Source of the DNA: Planctomycetota bacterium
GTDB lineage: Bacteria > Planctomycetota > Phycisphaerae > WQYP01
Length of the DNA: 38,393 bases
Assembly (NCBI GenBank): GCA_021819825.1
Contig: JAKAEZ010000024.1
Coordinates: forward strand, 1-38,393
Direction: 5' to 3'
In this document: positions 25,898-34,211 of the stretch, in pieces
Numbering within the stretch: position 1 is the first letter of the stretch
How the letters are laid out: every line of letters starts with the position of its first letter
Made by a program: the position numbers and the translations under genes
The notes under the pieces: generated by a model
The model's input: only the letters and a program-made list of their open reading frames with translations
The model's database searches: none
Told to the model about the DNA's origin: nothing

Positions 25898-27829
25898 ATG
25901 AAGCTTAAGCACATTGTTTCTCTGTTGGTTTTGCTGACAGCCGGCGCTATTCCTGCGTTGGCGGTAATCAACGCCCGCGCGTCCATGCCCATTGAGCAGG
26001 GTTCGGCCGCGGATATGCCGGCTGGTCATCCGGAAATTGGGCCGGGTTCGCCGCAGGTTAATCCCATTCCCAGCATGAAGCTTATGCGTCGTACCGCGGA
26101 AATTCAGCATCAGAATCGTACGGCCTTCAAAAAGGGGATTAACCTGGCTCCACTGCGTATTCTCGCGGTGCAGAACAATGATCAGGTAAAGACCATCGCC
26201 AGTTGGGCCGCTGAAACTGTGCAGACAATCTGCGGGTTTGACAGCATCAATGGGCAAGATCCGCTTTATACCGTTATGGATATGGCTTTCCGCCCGCAGG
26301 CATGGGACACGCGAAACTGCATATTTGTGGAAACGGTTCCCATTCGCGAACAACTGGGAAGGTTGGTTTCCAAAGCCGAGGCAAAGCGTATTTTGCAACA
26401 GGGCACCGTCAGCCCTGATTTCATGGCCCGTGCGGATGTGCATCACCTGCTGGTAAAAATCAGCTCCACCGCGGCCCTGAGTTCCGGTGTTGCCGAAGTC
26501 AGCCGGGCGCTGGAGACGTTTCAAAATCTTTCCTCGGAAATGAAGTTTGTGCCGCCGGCACCTGGGGCTAAATCCAAGGATTGGCTGGTCCCGTTGGCTT
26601 TGCTGCCGAACACCGGATCGGTCGTGCGAAAAATGTTGAAGATGAATGCCGACATTAAACCTGTCCCCGGTTACACCCGGCAGCAATCACTAAGCATTGT
26701 TCTGGGTTTGATTTCACTGGGGCAGGGGTGGCAGGATAATAGTGCTTCAGAGGCTAATGAAGGGATTAAAACGCTGGCCAAAGTGCTACCGGCGATTAAT
26801 CCCGCGGTGTATCCGTCGCATCTGAAGCGGTTGGTGGAATTGTGGTACGACCGACTTTTTGACGGCACCATCGTGGGCGTGTTCCTTTACTTTATCGCGC
26901 TGACGCTCTTTGTGATTGCCGCGGTTGGGGCGGTGCCGGCCGTACGTAAGCCGGCGCTGATATTCTTTACCGCAGCCGTGCTGGTGCATGCATTATTTAT
27001 GGGTGTGCGCTGGTGGTTGGCCGGACGGATTCCGATTCAAAATGAATTTGAAAGTGTTCTGGGATCAGCCTTTGTGGGCTGCGTGATCGGTTTAATTTTA
27101 GAATATTGGAAGAAGAACAATCTTTTCGGCCTGGCCATGAGCTTTGTTGGCTTCCTGGCAATGACCGCATGCTTTGTGGTGCCGTTTGTGCTGGGTGCCA
27201 ACATCGGTGCCAACATCGGCCGCGTCGATGGCGTTCTTAATACCTACTGGCTTTATATTCACGTGAACACGGTTATCAGCAGCTATGCGCTTATTGCCGC
27301 GAGTTTCTGCCTGGGTGTGCTGTATTTACTGGTGAAGTTGTATTACCGCATGAATCCCGGCAATGGCCCCGGGACCGGCGGCGGCCCGGGAATCGCCATG
27401 GCCAGTGGTATCGGTTCATCTCTGGTGGCGGGTCACATGGGTGATTTTTCACAAGCGCGCTCGGCGCAGGCTTCCACGCCGGAGGCGGCCGCGGATTTGG
27501 CGGTACGTCGCAATAAATTCCTGCTGCAACTTGATGCCGCTAATATTGTCATTTTGCAGATGGGCTTCTGGTTCCTGGGTTCCGGCATTATTTTTGGAGC
27601 CGTCTGGGCTGATTTCAGTTGGGGGCGGCCATGGGAATGGGACCCCAAGGAAACCTTCGCACTGGTCACCTGGCTGGTGTATCTGATCATCGTGCATTTG
27701 CGATTTGTCACACCCAAATACCGGCCCGATTGGACGGCGTGGCTATCGGTGGTTGGCTTTGCGGTGATGATGTTTAACTGGATTGGTGTCAACTTTTTTT
27801 ACGTGGGATTGCACAGCTACGCGACCTGA
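25898..27829 (+). CDS. ccsA: Cytochrome c assembly protein CcsA (ResC)
   Basis: A 643-residue partner of ResB. The C-terminal half (about 325-643) has eight or so membrane helices and the heme-handling Trp-rich motif 'WGRPWEWDPKETF' near residue 573, with conserved histidines at about 454 ('IHVNTVISSYA') and 638 ('VGLHSYAT'). The first 300 residues are unusual: a signal-like segment and a long soluble domain rich in Ala, seen in planctomycete and Bacteroidetes ResBC-like proteins but not in short CcsA. A GTAAGAGG ribosome site precedes the ATG. Together with resB it makes system II complete without CcmA-H. Confidence 0.87.
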   Translation: MKLKHIVSLLVLLTAGAIPALAVINARASMPIEQGSAADMPAGHPEIGPGSPQVNPIPSMKLMRRTAEIQHQNRTAFKKGINLAPLRILAVQNNDQVKTIASWAAETVQTICGFDSINGQDPLYTVMDMAFRPQAWDTRNCIFVETVPIREQLGRLVSKAEAKRILQQGTVSPDFMARADVHHLLVKISSTAALSSGVAEVSRALETFQNLSSEMKFVPPAPGAKSKDWLVPLALLPNTGSVVRKMLKMNADIKPVPGYTRQQSLSIVLGLISLGQGWQDNSASEANEGIKTLAKVLPAINPAVYPSHLKRLVELWYDRLFDGTIVGVFLYFIALTLFVIAAVGAVPAVRKPALIFFTAAVLVHALFMGVRWWLAGRIPIQNEFESVLGSAFVGCVIGLILEYWKKNNLFGLAMSFVGFLAMTACFVVPFVLGANIGANIGRVDGVLNTYWLYIHVNTVISSYALIAASFCLGVLYLLVKLYYRMNPGNGPGTGGGPGIAMASGIGSSLVAGHMGDFSQARSAQASTPEAAADLAVRRNKFLLQLDAANIVILQMGFWFLGSGIIFGAVWADFSWGRPWEWDPKETFALVTWLVYLIIVHLRFVTPKYRPDWTAWLSVVGFAVMMFNWIGVNFFYVGLHSYAT

Positions 27830-27846
27830 TCCGCGATAAAATTTTC

Positions 27847-27894
27847 CTGCCGGCGGGGCGGCGACCAAAGTAAAACATGGTTCCGCCGGCGGCA
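27847..27894 (+). terminator. GC-rich imperfect hairpin after ccsA
   Basis: CTGCCGGCGG (from 27847) can pair with CCGCCGGCGGCAG (to 27895) across a 25-nt loop. It lies between the ccsA stop and the OsmC-like gene. No T-tract follows, so it may only slow or process the transcript. Confidence 0.35.
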
Positions 27895-27915
27895 GCCTGA
27901 AAACAGGAGATTATC

Positions 27916-28311
27916 ATGACCAGCTTTACACTCAAACAGACCGGGCCATTTGCTATTGATATTGATGGCGGTCCATGGAAATTGCGACTGGATTTACCTC
28001 CTAAAAGCGGTGGGGGCGACACGGGGCCAGGCCCCACAGATTTAGTGCCCATTGCCGTTGCGGCGTGTGAAATGATGTTGGCGTTAATCAGCGCCAATAA
28101 GCATGGTCACCCGCTGACCGGCGTGGAAGCCACGGTGGACAAGCACTATCTTGCTAATCCGTCGCGCCTTGGTGACATGCACGTGGTACTGAAAAATGTG
28201 CTTAGCCAGTTGCCGCCGGAACTTCATGATCGCGTGAAGGCGGCCGTAGCGACCTGCCCTGTGGTGCAGACACTGGAGCATCCGCCAAAGGTGTTTTCCG
28301 AAATCAGTTGA
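27916..28311 (+). CDS. OsmC/Ohr-family protein
   Basis: A 131-residue protein of the OsmC fold, a family that reduces organic peroxides with a pair of cysteines. Cys51 in 'VPIAVAACEMM' and Cys114 in 'VATCPVVQTL' are both at the family positions, and 'GPGPTDLVPIAVAAC' is the usual helix start. AGGAG lies about 7 nt before the ATG. It follows ccsA by 86 nt and could share its transcript. It may be a general OsmC-like protein rather than Ohr itself. Confidence 0.82.
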   Translation: MTSFTLKQTGPFAIDIDGGPWKLRLDLPPKSGGGDTGPGPTDLVPIAVAACEMMLALISANKHGHPLTGVEATVDKHYLANPSRLGDMHVVLKNVLSQLPPELHDRVKAAVATCPVVQTLEHPPKVFSEIS

Positions 28312-28361
28312 ATTTTATGTTCCAACGCATCACAATGCGTTAGAAATGTGAGGATACCTCG

Positions 28362-28772
28362 ATGGACACGATGGAAAATAACGACCCCAATCCGGAACTG
28401 CATGTGGATGCGGATTGGAAAACACAGGCCCAGGCGGAAAAAGAAAAGCTCGCCGCCAAAGTCGGAGATAATACCCAACCAACCCCCGCCCAAGCCGCAC
28501 CAGGTGCTTCCACACCCACCATCACTCCGAGTTTTGAAATGATTGTGGAGCAGTTTGCCGCGCAGGCTCTCATGGCGATGGGGGCCATTCCTCAACCCGG
28601 CGGCCAGAAAAAAACCGATATTGGCCTTGCGCGATTTTTTATTGATTCGCTGGCGGTGCTGGAAGATAAAACCAAAGGTAATCTGACTTCAGGTGAGCAG
28701 CGGACGTTGTTGTCGGCGCTGACCGATTTACGCATGACGTATGTCAATGTGTTGAAAAATCCAAAAAAATAG
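28362..28772 (+). CDS. DUF1844 domain protein
   Basis: A 136-residue cytoplasmic protein. The first 55 residues are charged and Pro-rich; the rest is the DUF1844 domain ('FEMIVEQFAAQALMAMG', 'ARFFIDSLAVLEDKTKGN', 'LLSALTDLRMTYVNV'), a small helical domain of unknown role often found in planctomycetes and proteobacteria. GAGGA is placed 7 nt before the ATG. It follows the OsmC-like gene by about 50 nt and is convergent with pyrD. Confidence 0.85.
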   Translation: MDTMENNDPNPELHVDADWKTQAQAEKEKLAAKVGDNTQPTPAQAAPGASTPTITPSFEMIVEQFAAQALMAMGAIPQPGGQKKTDIGLARFFIDSLAVLEDKTKGNLTSGEQRTLLSALTDLRMTYVNVLKNPKK

Positions 28773-28806
28773 TGTGACTTTTCCCTGCAATCCTGCCGCG
28801 AGAGCA

Positions 28807-29769
28807 TTATGTTTGCAATGTGCCGATAATGTCCTGCACCCGTTTATGGCCTTTGCGCCGCAGATAATCCCGCAGGCCGTCACAGATTTTATTGGGAATC
28901 GCCGGATCGATAAACAGAGCCGTTCCCACTGCCAGGCCCGTCGCACCGGCCAGCAGAAATTCCACCGCATCCTGCCAGGTTTGAATGCCGCCCATGCCGA
29001 TGATCGGGATCGCGTGGGCCTTGGTCACCTGGCTATATACGCGATGCACCATAAACACCGCAATGGGTTTTATCGCCGGGCCGCTTAAGCCGCCGGTGCC
29101 GTTGGCCAGCATGGGTCGGCCTTTTTCAATATCGATCACCATCGCTGTAAAGGTATTAATTAGCGATAGGCAATCCGCACCGGCCTCCACAGCGGCGCGA
29201 GCGGTAACGGCCACATCGGCAACATTGGGGGAAAGCTTCACAATGAGGGTCGTGCGCTTCACCCGTTTTCGCACGGCGGCTACCAGTTCCGCCAATCGCA
29301 CAGGATCGGTTCCAAAACTCAGGCCGTTTTTTACATTGGGACAACTGACATTAAGTTCAATACCCCGCACGACCGGTAATTCCTGATCCAGCCGTTCCGC
29401 AACATCGGCATAATCTTCGACGCACCAGCCGGGAACATTCACAATCACGGGTATGCCCATTTTTTCCAAGATGGGTATTTTTTCACTGATGAATCGTTCC
29501 AACCCGATGTTGGCCAGGCCAATGGCATTCAGCATGCCGGCCCGTGTTTCAATAACGCGATAACTTTCATTGCCCTTGCGCGGCGCTTTGCTGATGGATT
29601 TTGTGACAAATGCCCCAAATTTGGATAAATCGGCAAAGTCGGCATATTCGTCGGCATACCCGCAGGTGCCCGAAGCCGTCATCATCGGATTGGCCAAGTG
29701 CATCTTGCCGATTTGCACCGATAAATCCGGCTCGACAGAGGTTTGCGTGCTGGAAGTCAAATTATTCAT
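28807..29769 (-). CDS. pyrD: Dihydroorotate dehydrogenase, class 1B catalytic subunit
   Basis: PyrD oxidises dihydroorotate to orotate in pyrimidine synthesis. The 320-residue TIM-barrel protein has the class 1 FMN site, and the catalytic base is Cys143 in 'NVSCPNVKNG', typical of class 1B, which uses NAD via a PyrK subunit. Other marks are 'PMMTASGTCGYADEY', 'LANIGLERF', 'NTFTAMVID' and 'GMGGIQTWQDAVEFLLAGA'. No pyrK gene is in the window, so its partner must be elsewhere. The ATG at 29769 was chosen for family length; neither it nor the upstream ATG at 29862 has a good ribosome site. Confidence 0.92.
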   Translation of the reverse strand: MNNLTSSTQTSVEPDLSVQIGKMHLANPMMTASGTCGYADEYADFADLSKFGAFVTKSISKAPRKGNESYRVIETRAGMLNAIGLANIGLERFISEKIPILEKMGIPVIVNVPGWCVEDYADVAERLDQELPVVRGIELNVSCPNVKNGLSFGTDPVRLAELVAAVRKRVKRTTLIVKLSPNVADVAVTARAAVEAGADCLSLINTFTAMVIDIEKGRPMLANGTGGLSGPAIKPIAVFMVHRVYSQVTKAHAIPIIGMGGIQTWQDAVEFLLAGATGLAVGTALFIDPAIPNKICDGLRDYLRRKGHKRVQDIIGTLQT

Positions 29770-30003
29770 GCCGAAAGTGTCGCAAGGATTGTCGTCAACG
29801 TCAAATGCCGGAAAAAAGCGCCGGAAAAAGTGAAGAGCCCTCAAAGTTGCCCCCGAAACCATGACCGATCTTAGGGCTGGCGCACCGAGCCGGTTTTCCC
29901 GCGCGGGTACGATTTAAGGGCCTGCGACCGCCCGCAGATACAACAGCATGGTGCCGTATTGTCGCTTCCTCGCAGCTCGACACAGCGTTTTACCGTCGCA
30001 ACG

Positions 30004-30414
30004 TCAGGCCGGCTGAAACTCGGCTAATGGAATGTCACAAGAATATTCCGGGGATTGCATCGCCGATGCATATCCCCGGCGACGGCCCATTGTAAATGGT
30101 TTTTCCTCATAGGCCGCTAATAACATGGCCGCAATTGATACGCTCTTAACTCGGCCGGATCCAATTTCGGAGCTTACGGAGAGGCCCTCCCAGCCGGACT
30201 TCTTTAGAATGGCGTGCACGCCTTTAATCTGGAATCCGATAATACGATCGCCTGTTAGGGATCTGTAAATGGTGAGCATATCATCAATGCGATGGGCAAC
30301 AAATGCCTCGTCGGAAACCTGATAGATGATGCAGTCACCATCGGGGTTATACCACGGTTGTGGCCGAAACTCCTGCGGGCCATCATGCATGCCATTTAGG
30401 AAATGTTGGTCCAT
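30004..30414 (-). CDS. Unknown small protein, second of an overlapping pair
   Basis: I do not recognise a confident family. The 136-residue protein has a segment 'DDMLTIYRSLTGDRIIGFQI' that resembles the short strand pattern of DUF2283-type antitoxin-like proteins. It starts at an ATG with a very good GGAGG ribosome site. Its start overlaps the end of the gene before it by 19 bases, so translation is probably coupled. Both genes have lower GC than their neighbours, as often seen with transferred small gene pairs. An antitoxin or immunity role for this one is a guess from order, size and the weak similarity. Confidence 0.6.
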   Translation of the reverse strand: MDQHFLNGMHDGPQEFRPQPWYNPDGDCIIYQVSDEAFVAHRIDDMLTIYRSLTGDRIIGFQIKGVHAILKKSGWEGLSVSSEIGSGRVKSVSIAAMLLAAYEEKPFTMGRRRGYASAMQSPEYSCDIPLAEFQPA

Positions 30415-30800
30415 ACGACACCTCCATATCGATTTTGCCAATCTAGCGGACGTTTCGGGTCATCATTGGCGGAAAACTCCGCCCGACATTCATATATTCT
30501 GTAGTTGGGATTCATATATACCGTAAATACCATATCTTGCGGGAAATCTTCAATCTTTCCTGGCCGGACATACCACTGCGGCGGGTGTCCGCAGTAGCAC
30601 CAACCACCATCATTATACTCTCGCACTCCAGAGAAAATCACATCGACGTTCTCCAACACGAATTTTGCCGCCCGCAGATTTTCATAGCGAACGGGAAGAT
30701 ATTTGTAGTAGTGCAGAGTTAGGTCATGCGGAAAGATCGCATCAATGGCGGCATCGGCAGGATCCTTGGGGTTGACCGTCTTACAGTAAAAGTCTGACAC
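30396..30800 (-). CDS. Unknown small protein, first of an overlapping pair
   Basis: A protein of about 134 residues with many aromatic residues and no membrane segment. Visible are 'LTLHYYKYLPVRYENLRAAK', 'FVLENVDVIFSGVREYNDGG' and 'VFTVYMNPNYRIYECRAEF'. This pattern (helix, 'VLENPDVIF'-like turn, strands ending in a Tyr/Glu pair) is reminiscent of BECR-type RNase toxins, but I cannot confirm it. The start is uncertain: a GTG at 30800 is proposed, and a TTG at 30830 follows an in-frame stop. The frame just upstream (30831-31043) is not protein-like, so this could be a detached C-terminal toxin domain. Confidence 0.55.
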   Translation of the reverse strand: MSDFYCKTVNPKDPADAAIDAIFPHDLTLHYYKYLPVRYENLRAAKFVLENVDVIFSGVREYNDGGWCYCGHPPQWYVRPGKIEDFPQDMVFTVYMNPNYRIYECRAEFSANDDPKRPLDWQNRYGGVVWTNIS

Positions 30801-31088
30801 TCTTAAATATTCCCGTCTACCCGTATTCAACTAACTGCGAGGATACACAGATTGGGAGTAAATTTCAATTTCCAATCTTAACTTGGAACTGACTCTGTAG
30901 CCAGTCTTCCAAGGGGCCCGGTTGCAACACGTCCGATATACACATTTGTGAGGCTTTCTGCTGGCGGGGCGGCCAAACTGTATTGGGAGCCTCATTGGCT
31001 TTAAGATTCTCAATGATGTGAAAACCCAGGGCGAGTGCGGCAACGTATAGAATAGAAGACCGGATTTTCGGAAGGAGATTTGCGGCGA

Positions 31089-31664
31089 ATGGAATCCCGC
31101 TTAGCCAATACAGTAACAGGGGCAGGCAGTGAGGCGCTGGCTATTGTGCCGACGACACCGACGGAAGCTTTGCGCCTGTACGGGACGTGGTTGCGGGCCG
31201 TTGCTGTGGCCCGGCTGAAAACAACGCAGGGCGCGGATGATGTCATGCAGGAAGTGGCGGCTGCGGCTGTTAAGAATTGGTCCACGCTGCATTCCCAAAG
31301 CAATGCCAAGCCGTGGCTCTATCGCCTGACGGTTCGGGCGGCCCTGATGCACCGGCGATCTTTGGGTAGGGCACGCAAGCGGATTGCCCAGGCGTCGGAG
31401 GTGGCGGTGATGCGGTCCGATGCTTCCCGGCCGCTTGATCCGCTGGAAATCCTGTTAAGTTCAGAACGGGCCGCGATGTTGCGGCAGGCGATGACCAAAT
31501 TGCCCTCACGGGATACGGAAATGCTGATGATGAAACATGTAGATGATTGCAGTTATAAGGAAATCGCCGCGCGTATGGGCGTAACGCCCGCGGTTGTGGA
31601 AATGCGGCTGTTTCGGGCGCGTCAGAAATTGCGACAGATACTGGCGGCCCAGAAAGTGGATTGA
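31089..31664 (+). CDS. ECF-type RNA polymerase sigma factor
   Basis: A 191-residue sigma factor of the extracytoplasmic-function type. Region 2 is around 'ADDVMQEVAAAAVKNW' and 'PWLYRLTVRAALMHRR'; region 4 is the helix-turn-helix 'CSYKEIAARMGVTPAVVEMR' followed by 'LFRARQKLRQIL'. The ATG at 31089 is chosen with GAAGGAG 11 nt upstream; the TTG at 31080 is too close to that site. It is followed by a mini-ORF, a probable anti-sigma protein and a PDZ protein, so the unit is a signal response system. ECF genes are usually self-activated, but no promoter motif could be fixed here. Confidence 0.88.
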   Translation: MESRLANTVTGAGSEALAIVPTTPTEALRLYGTWLRAVAVARLKTTQGADDVMQEVAAAAVKNWSTLHSQSNAKPWLYRLTVRAALMHRRSLGRARKRIAQASEVAVMRSDASRPLDPLEILLSSERAAMLRQAMTKLPSRDTEMLMMKHVDDCSYKEIAARMGVTPAVVEMRLFRARQKLRQILAAQKVD

Positions 31665-31678
31665 CAAGGGAGATTGAA

Positions 31679-31717
31679 ATGAATGAATATTGTTCCGACT
31701 GTGTAGAGACGGAGTAA
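31679..31717 (+). CDS. 12-residue mini-ORF with CxxC
   Basis: ATG at 31679 follows an AAGGGAG ribosome site. It encodes MNEYCSDCVETE, and its stop codon overlaps the GGAG that serves the next gene (ATG 31725). Such a leader can couple translation of the anti-sigma gene to the sigma gene, and the CxxC could be a relic of a zinc-binding anti-sigma start. Translation is not proven. Confidence 0.3.
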   Translation: MNEYCSDCVETE

Positions 31718-31724
31718 AAACGAA

Positions 31725-32363
31725 ATGGCACTTTTTTTCTCACACGCTGATGATACGCCCAGCCCCTTGGGGCGGCTAACAGGTCCGCAGGACCCGGACC
31801 TCGCTATGGATATGCTTGTCGATGACGAACTGCCTGAGGATCGACGACGGGCATTGCTTGAATCCATTGAGCGCCATCCGGAAGCCTGGCGCAGTTTATC
31901 GTTGCTCTTTTTAGCCCGGCAGGTGGAACGCCGCGCCGTGCGGGATATGCTTACCGTCCGACCGGCAGCCCGACCTGCGACCATTTACCGCATTGATTGG
32001 CTGCGTGTGGCCGCATTGGTGATGATCACAGCGGGGATTTTTGGAGCTGGCGGCTTGTATCTTGGCCGGGGCGGTCCGGGAATGGTGCGATCTGGCTCGG
32101 CAGGCGCGGGCAATCCACAGGTCGCGGTCGCGCCATCCGCCCCGCAAACTCCGCAACGCTCCATCCAATATATTACGCGGGGACTTCCGCCGGGCTTTGG
32201 CACGCAGGAATCCCCCTCTTTCAGCCCGTCGTTTGATCCCTCGAATGTTCGCACAACCGCCTATTCCGAAGCCAATCATATTGTGTTGGTGCCCGAAGGC
32301 CCCAATAACGTGATGGCCTATCCCGTGGTGCCGGTGAATGGTAAGAAACAGACGATTTATTAA
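31725..32363 (+). CDS. Probable anti-sigma factor, single-pass membrane protein
   Basis: A 212-residue protein with a cytoplasmic helical part (residues about 22-75; 'LAMDMLVDDELPEDRRRALL') that looks like the sigma-binding end of planctomycete anti-sigma factors. One membrane helix lies at about residues 92-113, followed by a Pro/Ser-rich outer part. No HxxxCxxC zinc motif is seen. It follows the ECF gene and overlaps the next gene by one base (TAATG), so the three are one operon. The anti-sigma role rests on order and topology. Confidence 0.68.
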   Translation: MALFFSHADDTPSPLGRLTGPQDPDLAMDMLVDDELPEDRRRALLESIERHPEAWRSLSLLFLARQVERRAVRDMLTVRPAARPATIYRIDWLRVAALVMITAGIFGAGGLYLGRGGPGMVRSGSAGAGNPQVAVAPSAPQTPQRSIQYITRGLPPGFGTQESPSFSPSFDPSNVRTTAYSEANHIVLVPEGPNNVMAYPVVPVNGKKQTIY

Positions 32364-33313
32364 TGGCCGTAAATAGTGAAAATCTTATGGATAATGGCCC
32401 AACATTAAAACTTCTTGTCGCCATCGCGTTGGCCTCTGGGATCGCGACAGTAAGATGTCCAAATGCCGCGCGTGCGGCCGCCGGGGATACCTCCACCACG
32501 GCGGCCGCCGCTTCGGCGACAAGTACCATTTCCCCGCCGGCGCAGGCACCGCGCTGGCTGGGTGTGGCGATGGAAAAAATTCCCCCGGTATTCAGCCATT
32601 TACTGGGTCTTAAACCCCAACAGGGCCTTATGGTTCTGCAGGTAATTCCCAATAGTCCGGCGTTTAAGGCCCATGTGCAACCGGGTGATCTGCTTATTAC
32701 GCTTAACGGGCGGGCGTTGGAGAGTCCTTTTGAACTTATCCGTGCGGAAAATCAGCGCGGCCCAACGGCACCGGCGCTGTATATCACACTGATTCACGCC
32801 GGTGTACGGAAAGCTATCACGCTTACGCCGGTGGATCGCCCGCATCATCTGGTATTTTTTTTCAACCGGCGTCTGGGGCCTGTCGGTGCGTCACCGCCAG
32901 GCACCGGATCGCCTGATGGCATCCAAGCCACCAGCCTTATGACGGTTGGACCGGGCGTTAAACTCCATATTCCCGCTGCCGGGATTCCTCAATCGGGTAA
33001 CGGTCGACCGGATTTAGTTACCTTGCGCCAATGGATTGGCCCTCACGGCGGACGGCACCTGCAAATTCTTTGGCGATCCCGCGCTTACAACATTCAGCCC
33101 CACCGCCTGAATCGGCTTCCTCCTCCGGTTCGGGCGGTAGCGCGGCTGATATTACAAAGTCACAGCCAATCTATAACACCGGCCCCCTCACGGTACATGC
33201 TGATCCAGCGACGCCTGACAGAAGTAAAAGCGATGATCCACAATTTGCAATTGCAGGAGAAATCCTTGGAAACACAAGCGCTGAAATGTGCGCCACCAAC
33301 TCCAGCCAAATAG
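32363..33313 (+). CDS. Exported PDZ-domain protein
   Basis: A 316-residue protein with a signal-peptide-like start (hydrophobic stretch at about residues 16-30, then Ala-rich). A PDZ domain occupies about residues 63-158 ('RWLGVAMEKIPP', 'GLMVLQVIPNSPAFKAHVQP', 'GDLLITLNGRALESPFELI'). The C-terminal end has a charged helix ('YMLIQRRLTEVKAMIHNLQL') that may be a coiled coil. No protease domain is attached, so it is likely an adaptor that senses misfolded or processed peptides in the periplasm. Its start overlaps the stop of the anti-sigma gene, which suggests it takes part in the same signal. Confidence 0.75.
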   Translation: MAVNSENLMDNGPTLKLLVAIALASGIATVRCPNAARAAAGDTSTTAAAASATSTISPPAQAPRWLGVAMEKIPPVFSHLLGLKPQQGLMVLQVIPNSPAFKAHVQPGDLLITLNGRALESPFELIRAENQRGPTAPALYITLIHAGVRKAITLTPVDRPHHLVFFFNRRLGPVGASPPGTGSPDGIQATSLMTVGPGVKLHIPAAGIPQSGNGRPDLVTLRQWIGPHGGRHLQILWRSRAYNIQPHRLNRLPPPVRAVARLILQSHSQSITPAPSRYMLIQRRLTEVKAMIHNLQLQEKSLETQALKCAPPTPAK

Positions 33314-33581
33314 TAATTATTCCCCGGCCCTTAAAGTTGCCTAAGGCTCTCAATTTCATCTTCCAGGACAACCCCTCATTGGTAATATGCGACGGCCAAT
33401 GGTACCCGCAATTTTAATGACAGGTTGATATCCTAGGGATTTGGCGTGCCGCCAGCTTGAAACTAATAACTTTATATCGTAAAGTAATGGATAGATAATG
33501 CCGATCCCATACATGGGCATAACCTGCAATTTGCTGCAGCGGTGGAACGCCCAGTGGATCGGCTCTTAAAGATAGTGATTT

Positions 33582-34211
33582 ATGGAACTGCGTGACGCGC
33601 TATCACAAATTGATGAAATCCGTTCGCATGTGGCGTTAAGTCAGGTGTTTCGCGGATATCGCAGTTTCAGTGCGGTGATTTCCGGAATTATTGCCGTTGT
33701 GGCGGCAGCGGTTCAACAGCGTTATGTCGAACATCCCGCAACGCACCCCGGCGCTTATTTATGGATTTGGGTGGGCGCGGCGGCGGTGAGTTTAACGCTT
33801 ATCGGTGTGGAAATGACGTGGCGCTGCCGCCGCATGAATTCACCCATGCAGACCCGCCTGACGCTTCTGGCCGTGGAAAGCTTCATGCCCAGTTTAATTG
33901 CCGGCGGATTATTAACTGGTGTTGTCTACACCATGGTGCCAGGGATATTTCATTTACTTCCGGCATTGTGGATGCTCTTTTTTTCAATGGGTGTTTTTGC
34001 AACCAGCCGCATTTTGCCCCGCCCGACATTCTGGTGCGGAGCGTATTATCTTGTGGCCGGGATTATCACGCTGGCTTTATCCGCCAATGGGCGCACTTTG
34101 GACCCGTGGATGATGGGAGCGGTGTTTGCGGTGGGCCAGTTTATTACCGCAGGAATGTTATATTGGACACTGGAGCGGCGGCATGGACAATCCACCGATG
34201 ACAACACGTAA
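33582..34211 (+). CDS. Polytopic membrane protein, function unknown
   Basis: A 209-residue protein with five or six predicted membrane helices ('FSAVISGIIAVVAAAV', 'LWIWVGAAAVSLTLIGVEM', 'LIAGGLLTGVVYTMV', 'LWMLFFSMGVFAT', 'YYLVAGIITLALSA', 'GAVFAVGQFITAGMLYWTL'). No catalytic motif is visible. It overlaps the winged-helix regulator gene after it by about 29 bases, so the two are co-expressed; such pairs are frequent in planctomycetes and acidobacteria, where the regulator often controls the membrane partner. Confidence 0.75.
   Translation: MELRDALSQIDEIRSHVALSQVFRGYRSFSAVISGIIAVVAAAVQQRYVEHPATHPGAYLWIWVGAAAVSLTLIGVEMTWRCRRMNSPMQTRLTLLAVESFMPSLIAGGLLTGVVYTMVPGIFHLLPALWMLFFSMGVFATSRILPRPTFWCGAYYLVAGIITLALSANGRTLDPWMMGAVFAVGQFITAGMLYWTLERRHGQSTDDNT

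Noticed and set aside
25706-26686. 326-codon open frame on the minus strand
   Set aside because: Lies opposite resB/ccsA, has a His/Arg/Gly-rich composition without domain marks or ribosome site; a shadow of the real genes.
30831-31043. Open frame upstream of and in frame with the unknown small gene pair
   Set aside because: Separated by a stop codon, with a composition unlike a protein; it probably holds promoter sequence for the divergent sigma factor gene.
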